Part shown: positions 1 to 10,194 of the stretch, one piece after another | Layout: every line of letters starts with the position of its first letter | Numbering within the stretch: the first letter of the stretch is position 1 | Assembly (NCBI RefSeq): GCF_000003605.2 | Contig: NW_003130854.1 | Span: forward strand, 1,871,940-1,905,062 | Direction of reading: 5' to 3' | Source: Saccoglossus kowalevskii | Lineage: Eukaryota > Hemichordata > Enteropneusta > Harrimaniidae | Length of the DNA: 33,123 nucleotides | Translations under genes and position numbers: made by a program | The notes under the pieces: model-generated | Database searches by the model: none | Told to the model about the DNA's origin: nothing | What the model saw: the letters and a program-made list of their open reading frames with translations, nothing else

Positions 1-2202
1 ATCATGCTCCGCTACAATTATAGCTTAATCTTTTTAAATGTTAAGATTTCAGTGTTAACTTTTGGCTTCGAGATATACCATTAAGCGAACGGTAAATGGC
101 ATTTTAAGTACAGCGAATGGCCAAAGTACACATTCACGGGAATTAGGGTGTTAATGTTAGACAATAAACGAACGTAACAATCACGCCGGTCGTTACACCT
201 TGACATTAAATACACTCTACACAGCTGCTATGTGATACATGTTATTACCGCCCACGAATGTAAATACGTGAATGGAATGATAATCAATACGTCGGATTTG
301 CACAACGCCGTGTTTGAAATGCAAAGCGATGAAACCGAAACTAGAATACATGCCAAGAAGTACTACGAGTACGCTATCATATTTTAGCGTGGTTGAATTT
401 GTTGAGATTGAATCTCCTCCAAAGTCTTTACTTTTTGCAAATTTAACGTAAATTTATTTTAATTTAATTCAATTCGATTCTTAATACATTTAATTTATTT
501 CGATTCAAATGGAGTATTGTTAATTAATTGCGACATCCCTATTGAAGGCTTATTTTTCTTGTGAAACGACTATGCCCACAATATGATGAACGTGACGACG
601 CAATGCCTATCCACACACTTTCGATGAGTATTCTTCGTAGGAAGTCTATCCATGCACCTGCGAATTCTACGTGGTTTATTTCGAAAGGTGTCCCAGATGG
701 TCTATTCATACACTTACTCCGCCTACAATACACAAGTGTCTATAATATTAACCATTCTACGCCACTGTAAATGGCGAAGTCCTTGTTGGGGTCCCAAGAG
801 GCGCTCATAAAATAGTCACACTTTACCGGTTAGTAACCTGAATTGCAAATGTTGCTGTTTCAGTAATTTCAATACTTAGTATTATCAAAGCCCACAGGGG
901 ATTCCTTCCAATCATTTGTTACTGTTAACAACCAGAAAGGGCTGTATTAATAAATCCAGTGATAAGTAAATTATCAATGGAGTGGAATATGTATTGCGAT
1001 AAGCAGTGGAGCTGCAATTCAATATACATATATACTATATAACGAACAACTTAACATACTTGTTTCTATGGAGAAATACGCTGCAAAAAAGGGCCGATAA
1101 TAATTATAACGTGGAACGAGGCCACTAATCAATTTCCTGTTTCCGTTAAACACATGCAGTTCCGGTAAATCGGTTTCATTTTCTTTGGGGTGAATAGATT
1201 TAAGGTCAACTTAAATTATTTTGATTATTTGAAATGGGTTAGGCCAGTGAAATGTCGGTTTGAAAGTCACTGGCTTTTTGTGATTTTGACTGCGGCCTAT
1301 TTGTGTGCAAAAGTTCACTGATATTGGCCCCTCGTAAATATGATGGATTTCATAAGAACCACGACATAATACATGGAGATGGAGATGGAGATTTTGTGTC
1401 GTGTACTTTATAATATCATACAATGAACCAATGAAAACGTGTACGTGTGTATTATGAAAATAATTTCGCATTTTGAAAACGTCATGTTAAAAAATAACAC
1501 AGAGTAATGATATATATCACACAATGACCGTATCGTCATGTTGTTTGTTACGTCCTTATTTTAAGTTTCCGTAGATAAATTCAGGCTTTTAATTTGATAT
1601 TTGACGCGATGACGTAAACTCTTCGATTGGTATTTAATCAATTCTACAAATTAGCCCCACCGCTATTGTGTGGCGCATACATACACTTATCGTAATGTTA
1701 AATTTGGTAAATACACGAGATATCTACATTATAGTCAATTGTGACGATAGATTTATTATGTGATACCTACAGACAGTTTCAATACGTCGTTTCTGACAAC
1801 GTAAACGTGACAGTATCATCTGGTGTGAATTTGTATAAAACTCCTGTGAAATTTAAATGTTTTCCAGGCACCAATGTTCTTTTTTTGAAAAAAAGGCAAT
1901 ATCTCAGTAGACAATATATTAAGGAAGGGGATGTCGCAATGCCATTTATAATGTAGAATATTCTTGAACGTAAAATAACATTAATGGAATTGCCAATGTT
2001 ATAGACTTGTTTGCACCCTATGTATCCCGTAAAATGCATAAATGAAACAACTATATATCTGTTTATAACGAAACGAGGCGTGTTTTTTTCCAATACTGAT
2101 ATCCGTGATGCTATGTGAAAACTACATCGAATCAAATACTAATTAGATTAATTATACTAGATTAGACGTCAGTTATAAACTCTTTGTCAAGTGTAGTGTT
2201 CG
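1..2202. other. AT-rich intergenic stretch, no supported gene
   Basis: No splice-bounded or recognisable coding exon was found on either strand. Short open frames exist at 561-770 (plus), 539-733 (minus), 1741-1956 (plus) and 1779-2135 (minus). They overlap on opposite strands, resemble no family I know and are expected by chance at this base composition. A short ATGGAG hexamer repeat (about three units) lies at 1373-1392. Confidence 0.5.
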
Positions 2203-2589
2203 TTAACACTTGTTGATAAAAAAAATGAAACCATGAAAGAGCCTAACATAGAGCCCTAACATAATCCAAGTGAGAATTTTGATAATTTTACCAGGTGCAT
2301 TACATTTCCAAAGAAGATACCACACAATCTGATGCTCAGTAAATTCCTTTGAAAAATCCAATAACGCACAATATAATTTGCTCAATAAGCAAGATGACTG
2401 TCCATAATGTTGTGGAATGTTTTGCTGAAAGTGCTCAAAATAACATACCCAACCACAGATCCTTGAACAAAAGTCGTACAGGGAATTTACAAGAACACAA
2501 AACAAATAACTGAAAACAGTTCCCAAGAACAAAATAAAAACAACTGACAAATACACTACACCACACAGCAAAATAAGTAATATAAACAT
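2203..2589 (-). pseudogene. LINE-type reverse transcriptase remnant
   Basis: The minus-strand frame contains the segment YCALLDFSKEF, followed about 20 residues later by NAPGKIIKIL. This spacing and wording match the non-LTR retrotransposon reverse-transcriptase palm. In that family a 'DFSKAFD' motif carries the first catalytic Asp, and a 'G-P-x-K-I-x-x-I' stretch follows the 'LW-x-x-L' helix. The second half of the DFSKAFD motif is degraded (EFTEHQ). No FADD-type catalytic box, finger domain or endonuclease can be read in order on either side. The N-terminal part of the frame is hydrophobic and unlike reverse transcriptase, so the frame probably crosses a decayed junction. I read it as a dead fragment of a CR1/RTE/Jockey-like element and cannot place the clade. 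Confidence 0.55.
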
Positions 2590-3633
2590 ATATGGATTCC
2601 GTGATATACAGGAAGTGATGTCAGATGTTTTGAAAAAACTGACCAGGTTTCTGCTTCACATGTGCCACCCGTCTTATATCATTCTCAATCATAATCAAGT
2701 GTTTTTTGACATTGACATTGATGGCATCTGAGATCATCTTTGTAACAGGTTTATTGATTTTAAGTACAGCCCCCGTATATCTCCAAGTCGTTCTCTAAAA
2801 CACAAAGTCTGCATATGTACTACAGGCCCTGACATACCGAATGACTTGAGAAATATATACCCCATAAGCGACAGAAAGTGCGATAATGTTGCAAAGATGT
2901 AAACATTGATGATAGTTAAAATTAAAGTTATCTCACTTTAGTCTGGTAGAAAGCTGGTCAAATTCACGATACATATGTAAGTATGAAACGAATGATTCAG
3001 CATTCCCTTTATCTCAATCCTCTGAATACATCACTGAAATAAGGTATGTCATCAATATATCGAAATGTGAATGTGAAATGATTTGGCGCCCTTCTACCTG
3101 TTGTTTTTATGTAATTTCCGTAATACTTCATATAAATAAATCTACAGTCAAGGAAGTGCAATTTGTTCCATTGGAATTCCTATATTTTGTTGAAAAATAT
3201 ATCAGTCTTGCTCTTAAAGATGTAGTTGGAGTCATATCCAAATGCTATGTATGTATGTAACACCTACAATCATTGTAAGTGCCTAATGGATAATGTTCTT
3301 AATATATAGCTTTAATTTGTCATACATAGTAGTATGTAGGGTAGAACAATCTCTTTTTTTTCGAGATCCATATTTTGTGTATACTACTTCTAGAAAACAC
3401 GACATCGCATTATTTGTATGTCTCTCATTGATGGTGAACAAAAAAAACGATGTTGTTTCAAAAAATCTCTAACAATCCACGATTTGTTCGTAGACGTTCG
3501 GCGCCAAAATAGTAAGTAATATGCATCTTTTCACACGACATGGCTATTGTTATTCATAAGGCACAGTGCAAGAAATACAATTTTAAATTACCAAATAACG
3601 CTGTCACACAGTTGAAAATTCTTTCCCGTGCAG
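2590..3633. other. Intergenic, nothing convincing
   Basis: No gene supported. The region just above the LINE remnant could hold further decayed retroelement sequence, but no ordered motifs were seen. Short T- and A-runs occur around 3353-3361 and 3440-3446. Confidence 0.4.
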
Positions 3634-3705
3634 CTGCCGTTCGGAATTTCAAGACATGAATTGTACGACCCTATCTGGTCCAAAGTTGTCATCGATAATA
3701 TTAAT
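3634..3705 (+). CDS. Possible orphan coding exon (unrecognised)
   Basis: A 72-nt open segment is framed by a good acceptor (pyrimidine-rich, ending cccgtgcag) and a good donor (gtaagc). It is phase 0-0 and would encode 24 residues, including HELYDPIWSK. No partner exon with matching phase and recognisable content was found within several kilobases. I do not recognise the peptide. It may be a real exon of a gene extending beyond what I can assemble, or a chance pairing of splice-like sequences. Confidence 0.2.
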
Positions 3706-4226
3706 GTAAGCACTACACGACAGCTTTCTGAGGACGACAAATATGATACTAGTAATTTGTCATTCAGAGTATGTAGTTTACACCGGGGGAATACGTTTCT
3801 TATTCCGGTAGCAATACTATTAATTCTTTGATTTGATAATCATTGTAACTTACGTCATTATTTATTGAACTTTTGAAGAGAACAATAAGGTCACACAACT
3901 AAATAAAGAAAAATAACAAAGTAACAATAAAAACAATAAATTATAAAGGAAACGTCTCTCCGGGGGTCGGATGTTGCCGTCTTTTTGGAAAGCTTCATTA
4001 CATACGTTTTCCCCAGTGTTTATATTAAATTTTATTTTACAATCAATACAAATTCTTGGTTCATAAATTTAAGGATGCCTTTTTAAGCTTACTGATATGA
4101 TGACTGTTCCCGATTCAATGTGATGTAATGGAGAGGAACGCGTCTTATAATTCTCCTTTATTACCTACCAGTTTTGCCAATGGAGCTCTCGTTTCGTGAA
4201 ATCAGATTCTAATATAGTTAACGACG

Positions 4227-4254
4227 CACACACACACACACAGACTGACTGACT
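4227..4254. repeat. Compound microsatellite (CA)n-(GACT)3
   Basis: Eight CA units are followed without a break by three GACT units. Seen directly. Confidence 0.9.
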
Positions 4255-5610
4255 AGCAACACAGTATGCGTGCTATTTCCTGTATTTGTTGACGAATACA
4301 GACAGGGTGTATGTATTCTGGATAAACACGACGTCAGCAATCGCCACAAATTATTCCACCTCGAACGTTTATCTTGTACGGGAAAACAGTAGCTGCACAA
4401 ATGTGTGTTACGTGTTTTCTATCAATCTCTGTCATCGCTATGGTAGTCTAGATTGTATCGAGACAAATAGGGCTTGTTTGGTGTCGTGATATGCATACGT
4501 ATTGCGGCTTTCATCGAAGATTTCGTACACTTTACTCAGAGAAATGTTACCAGATATTTCAACTAATACGGAACTGGCTTGCCTTACATTATTTCATCAA
4601 TATATTATATTATATCTTCCTTTAGTTTTCTACGTCATTTACTCTACACTTTGGTGTGAAATGTGAAAAAGCTACCCACCCACACTTGCAAATGAAAGTA
4701 AAATACTCGAAACACGTAACCAAATTACAATTGTATTCGTGCGCTCTACATAGTATTGACTATTCCCCGTGCGTGGTTCCTTCATATATCACTTGGTAAT
4801 GGCATCCTGTTTTGATTCAAGCCATTAAGTATTTTCCATTTTTTATACCCATACTGATTATCTGTGCCTCTTCATCGATCCATGTAATCTTTACATATTT
4901 TACAGTAGATGCTATCTTCTGTTCCTCATCAGTTGCGATGGCAACCATCAAATAATTAGCCTGTACGATTTCTCATCCTGACTACACGGTGTACATTGCG
5001 TTTCATATCCGCGCGTGCCACAATGGAAAATCGCTAATTTGGTATAATGGATAAAGTGAGTGTATCTTTGGATAAATCTCTCAATTTTCTGATGAAATGC
5101 CCTCCCGACCTTTAATATCCTTGATTAAAATGTAGATAAATTATGGTATAGTTTGTTATCTCAAAAAGTAACACGGGAGTGACGTCATCGACGTTTCATG
5201 TAGTGAAAGCAGCTGCTGTAGTGGTTTTAATACTAATTGGGGGACTGGGGAAGGATTAGAAACACGTTATTAGACAATATTGCTCATCTAAGATCCCGTT
5301 AACATTAAAAGCTAAACTTGTTAACATAATGTATGCATGTACTCCAGGGTATTGTTCACTGCCCATACACAACATACTACCATGCTACGTGCTCTATTAA
5401 TCAACTATAAAATGATACGCGGCGATGTGCCGCGAGAAGCCCGCGTTGATATGAATAACATTCAGGGGATATTTTATATATTTTAACAAAGTGAGTCGGT
5501 AAATTTGGTGACTAAAACTGAAATGTTGGGACGTAAAATGAACAACTATAACTGAACACTAAATTATTATATACCATCGTTAGCTCAACATTTCACTATT
5601 GCAATATACT

Positions 5611-5632
5611 ACGTTACGTTACGTTACGTTAC
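5611..5632. repeat. (ACGTT)4 microsatellite
   Basis: Four perfect pentamer units plus a partial fifth. Seen directly. Confidence 0.9.
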
Positions 5633-5872
5633 ACTATATTACATTACGCTATAACAATTAATAAGAGTGTATACTATAACGTAATATAATGACTCCAGAA
5701 TACATATCACATCATTCTATGCGCCGTTACGTAATATACTATGCTTTATATACTATAATGGAAAATGATCTTTTCAGTAAAACTGTGCCAAAATCCATTC
5801 TAATGATGTAGCTGTAAAATGGCAGATTCCAACTTTGGTAGCTAGAAAAAACTAGTGACGTAAACGGATCGC

Positions 5873-6145
5873 CTATTGAATTCTTTTGAAATATGGTTGC
5901 TTCGACGACGGCTTACGACTGACTTCGTACTGAGGTCGTGCATTGTCCTCCAGCGGCCCAGTCTCCTTGCCATATATCTTTGCGCTTCGTGTTATAAGTG
6001 GCGCGTATCGATCAATCTCCTTTCTGTGACATGACGTAGGAATATTCCAAGACACCACATACGTAAAAAATCCCAAGAAAATGTAATTCATTTTTTTAGA
6101 CGAAACCATGCCCGCCCAATACATTGTGAGCAATTGAACATACAA
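5873..6145 (-). CDS. Possible small single-pass membrane protein ORF (unrecognised)
   Basis: A 90-codon minus-strand frame. An internal ATG starts a shorter form with one hydrophobic segment (IFLGFFTYVVSW) followed by a hydrophilic, basic C-terminal half of about 55 residues rich in Lys, Arg and Pro, ending KQPYFKRIQ. The layout (short N-terminus, one membrane span, charged tail) resembles many small mitochondrial or SMIM-type proteins, but no family was recognised. No splice context or TATA-like element was identified. At 90 codons it could arise by chance in this window. Confidence 0.22.
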   Translation of the reverse strand: MYVQLLTMYWAGMVSSKKMNYIFLGFFTYVVSWNIPTSCHRKEIDRYAPLITRSAKIYGKETGPLEDNARPQYEVSRKPSSKQPYFKRIQ

Positions 6146-6394
6146 TTTTAAACAAATTTAACACATCGTAGTATATGAACAGTTAGTATTCTCTTGTGAA
6201 CACATTATGTTTTACACAACGCTTACGTAATAGAACGTGGCGCACCAAGGTACGTTGTCCAGAACTTAGTTTTATCTACATCGACGTTCTCTGCTGTTGC
6301 CTATGTATTGTCTAACGTATTTGATTCTACCAACAACAGTGTAACACACACGGAAACATGGTTCACATATTTCGATACAAATAAACACACAACA

Positions 6395-6473
6395 CGGGGA
6401 GATTGAACCCACGACCATGCCAAATGCGCCTCGTTACTCTAAGCAGACGCGCACCTCATTATGCCACACAGAG
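6395..6473 (-). mobile_element. tRNA-derived SINE head or tRNA-like pseudogene
   Basis: Read on the minus strand, an A-box-like TGGCATAATGAGG (6454-6466) and a B-box-like GGTTCAATCTCC (6398-6409) are spaced as in a tRNA. Counting from the A box puts tRNA position 1 near 6473 and gives a body of about 77 nt. The 7-nt acceptor arm (CTCTGTG) has no matching 3' strand, so this is not an intact tRNA gene. Internal RNA polymerase III promoter boxes with a broken acceptor stem are typical of tRNA-derived SINEs. The tail toward lower coordinates could not be delimited. Confidence 0.55.
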
Positions 6474-6480
6474 CGTCTCT

Positions 6481-9400
6481 AAAAAAAAAAGACGGCTTCA
6501 AACTAGCGCGTAATTCTCGTGGACCTACAGTGACTAGATATATAGACATGCGTAAGTCTAATCTCTGACGCCACAAACAACATGTAGAATAAAAATGCAG
6601 CAGTAGCATGGAACACATACAATGTGAATATATAAAAATACAGATACAATGGGAATCAAAATATCTATTAAGCCCCATATTTTAAATCTATACGTCTGGA
6701 AATATCTATTCAGTGTCACTTTGTTGATATATGTTCGCTTCGTCAGTTTCAACACAAAACATATTCGAAAATTGTGCGATAATATAAATACGTATCAATC
6801 ATTCGTTTGTTATTGTATATATAATTCTCTGTATACTATTAACTTCGGCATTTTATACTCAAGGACGTAACAATGTACAGTATGACATTAAATCGTCATA
6901 AAATATACGTGTAACAGAAGCATGCAACGTGTTATTACGCTCTCGTGATTGTGAGCCGTAACTATAATGTACTTTACTCTAATGCGCACTGTTTATATTT
7001 AATATAGTTATATAATTTGGGAAAAAAATCCAAGAGAATAAAATGAATAATTTTAATTATTTCTATGCTGAAAATATATTACTGAGAGACATCAACTCAT
7101 ATGGAGTTAATGGAATCGTGCCTAGTCTAATGTACGAAGTCTATCTTATCCTTTTAAGATATACTAGCAGTCTTACTAGCGGTGGAAGACGTAACTTTTT
7201 CATTACAACATATAGTCTTCGGGAAAACGTAACCATCTCATGACAGTGTGCCATAACGCATGTCACTGCTCCGCTGCAACATGGCAATTGAAAACGTAGT
7301 TTACGAGCTCGCCACAACTAGGAAATCTCTACGGCGAATCTGAACTGTAATATTTTCATTGTGTATTCACATTGTCAAGAAATCTTCACGTTGGTAAAAA
7401 CATACCGTAGTTGCCGGATACACGTAATTGAATGAAATAGTTATCGCAGCTTGTGTAAATAAATGCATGGCGAGTTTTCAATATGTGCCTTTAGGTAATC
7501 AGCCGAAGGAGCTTACTTCATCAAATGTTCCCAGTGTTGTCTAATAGAGCAACCGAATTGGCCATGTTTGAAACGCCGACTGCCGAGGTAGCGTTGCCAT
7601 TAAACGGACCTTTTTTAATGTGATCCGATTTTTTGTGATAGGTTTTTAATGAAAATTAACCGAATTTATATAACAGAAAGAACTAGTGCATGTATAAGGT
7701 GTTAGCATGTTGGTCTTATCGAAGTCTATACACGGATTCAGATAGATGTATGCCAGTAATTGTATATTGGGGCACATGAACAAACATGATTTCTGACCTA
7801 CACGTATAGTATATTAAATCATTGGGTCGGACAAATATAAAAACTTTCTTCACTGTCATCCCTTTGAAAAACCCTAGGGAGATTTTTAGATAAAATCTCG
7901 TTGCTTGTAATGCGTTCGAAAAGACCTACAAAACAAGGAATGTCTGAATGCTTACAACATATATAACATCGTCTGTTACATCGGATCTCCGAACACCGGG
8001 AGCCCGACTCACTCATCAAATGGAAAAAAACATCACTGACTGCTTCAGATCTGGGATTGTGATTATTTGTTTAATAATATCCTGTATAAAATCTGTCCCT
8101 CTCGCTTAAAACAATTTCCCTACGCGGATACATATACGTTTTTATAGGTTTCGCAATTGTTAGTCGCTTTCTATTTTGCATAATACACAACGTCAGTTTC
8201 TCAACAACCCATTACACTGAGATCACACAGGTTAAAATGTGCCATTAACTGATTCTAAATCATTCATTTAATACAGGATACTTTGTGTGTCTAATAACAT
8301 GCATAGATTACCGATACTAATTACGAAGTCTCGTTACTGTCAAATATTCGTGCTTAGTAATGATGGATGATGTGGTACAATTGCAGCATTCGTATTGCAA
8401 TTTATAATAAAAATGGTTTTAGTTTAATCTTGTTATTAATTATGGTAATTATAATAGTGACGCTATTCAGTCTTGATATAGCTTGTGGTGTACACCGTGT
8501 CATTTATTTTAGGGGAAACATTTTATTTGTTATAAGCCAAAGAATGGTGTCCAGGGGAGCTGTTTAAAAAAGTGATTTTGAGGTCAAGGGCATTTTTTGC
8601 AAACGCTTGAGAACAAGGCAATTTTAAAATGCTTTCATGGCAGGGGATTTTTTTAGAATTGCCCCAATGGTGGTGGGTTTGCTGTGTAAGAAAGGCGTGG
8701 TTGTTCGCAGGAGTTCTACAGGGGAGATAGGAAAGTGATTAAATGTTTTGTTCGAGAGAATATCTAAACAGCTTTTAACCCCCCGCTATAATTTAATTGA
8801 TCAATTCAACTAGCAGACCAGGCTCACCACTTACCATCAATTGTTCATTTAACATCAACGCTTGCCGGTTGCATCTGCAATTTGCTGCGAATAACTAGGT
8901 TGCGGTGAACTACCTAGTATATCAACATTCACAAAATAACAAGCGACGCGTGATAATCGATATAAGTAGTCTCAGTCGGGATACAAAGTAATCTAATTTT
9001 TCCTAAAACTCGATTATCCATTGGTCTAAAAGATCTGAAAATAATAATGTCATTAACATGCGTAATGCTTTGTATATATCTAGTGTACAGGTATAACTCA
9101 TAGAGTAGTAATATTAATTCCAGATACATTATGAATATATAAGTTACTAATGACGTTTATATATATGTACTTTGCGCCTTTGATGTTATTTTTCACAATA
9201 ATTTTAAACAACTTCTTGCATACTACCGACACCCAATAATCCCATTTCCATGGTTACTGCACGACATAATATACGCTAGACTGTTAGTTAAACCATAAAC
9301 CCTAGAGAATAAGTAAGTGCATAATTTCTTTTTAAGGAATGTAACTTTGTAAAAACAATTAAGCTAATTGATGCTAATCGCCCCCTTGCTGAATCTGTCT

Positions 9401-9657
9401 AATTCCCTCACTTATTCTGATTTTGCATCAGTTACATAATAAACAGGCCGTACTACAAAAACACATCAATTTCAAAAAGCGTGTTCTCCCGTGATAATCA
9501 AATTATAAATTTTAATTAACATGCAATGCAACATTGCATATCACATATGTTGATTTCATCTTTAGTGAAGTTTAGAAGCGGTCTGTCAAGTACTGACATG
9601 GTTCAGTGGCGACAGTTGTACATATGGTGATAGAGCGGCATTTTAACATATCAATAT
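6481..9657. other. Intergenic, no supported gene
   Basis: An A-run (6481-6490) abuts the tRNA-like fragment. A purine/G-rich patch at about 8540-8745 contrasts with the AT-rich surroundings and may be an old repeat. Open frames of 60-75 codons at 6649-6870, 7043-7243, 7819-8019 and 8367-8567 have no recognisable content. Confidence 0.45.
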
Positions 9658-10147
9658 GTGTTTGCGCAGTCTCTGCGCATGCCCGAATGTATTTGTCCTG
9701 AACCTAGCACGATGCAGGTGTATATTGTAACATGGTATTCTACTATACGTGTATACACTAAAGCCTATATTGCCACATATTGCTGGAGTCGAGATTGGAT
9801 GACAGACTATATAGGTAATGTTATCGGAGCTAGTCTCTCACGATTGAATACGAATTGTGTCGCAGTAACTCCAATGTATTATTTCATTCAACAACAAACA
9901 ATCTCATCGATTTACTTCTTTCCAAATGACAAACCTCGATGTCAATTCCCCGCCGTACATGCATTGTTTGCAACTGATTTGAGCGTCAATATGTATGGGA
10001 GTTGTTGATGTATGGGATTTGTATGACGTATACACCAAAGATAGGCATTTCTAAGGAAGTAATTCGATTGTTACGAGTGAGTCTTCACGCCTCTCCAATA
10101 CTTGCATATATCGCATTATTAAATGCCGTTTTCTCTTTCTTTTCCAG
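9658..10147 (+). other. Region just upstream of the PAW gene; long but unrecognised open frame
   Basis: A frame stays open from 9658 to 10008 on the plus strand (about 116 codons, with an ATG at 9676). The peptide is rich in Tyr, Thr, Ile and Cys, has no domain I know and lacks an in-phase connection to the next exon. Its position suggests promoter or 5' UTR territory of the downstream gene. It ends 140 bp before a strong splice acceptor (tttcttttccag, ending at 10147), so at least one upstream non-coding exon of that gene should lie here or further upstream. Confidence 0.25.
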
Positions 10148-10194
10148 CGCCTTGAGGTGATCGCAAGATGATTACCGAAAAAATGTCGGATGAG
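10148..10194 (+). CDS. PAW gene first coding exon (5' UTR plus start codon)
   Basis: A strong pyrimidine tract and cag precede 10148, and the donor gtaatt follows 10194. The 20 nt before the ATG carry a stop in every frame, so the exon must begin in 5' UTR. ATG 10168 opens nine codons (starting MITEK) and ends in phase 0, matching the phase-0 acceptor at 13447. The -3 base is A, acceptable for initiation. The donor is average, which leaves some doubt that 13447 is the next exon. Confidence 0.7.

Larger units (their letters stand above)
3706..5872. other. Intergenic with microsatellites
   Basis: No supported gene. A (CA)n tract at 4227-4242 runs directly into three GACT units (4243-4254). Four perfect ACGTT units lie at 5611-5632, in a longer stretch rich in 'acgta/acatta' words up to about 5750. 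Open frames around 4218-4489 overlap on both strands and are not convincing. Confidence 0.5.

Noticed and set aside
2990-3060. A minus-strand FRYIDDI-like reading that resembles a reverse-transcriptase catalytic box.
   Set aside because: It lies upstream of the DFSKEF fragment in transcript order, the reverse of what one element would show, and stops follow soon after. Probably coincidence or a second unrelated relic.
9658-10008. 116-codon plus-strand open frame as an extra exon of the PAW gene.
   Set aside because: It cannot be joined through exon 10148-10194, where every frame is closed before the ATG, and the peptide resembles nothing known.
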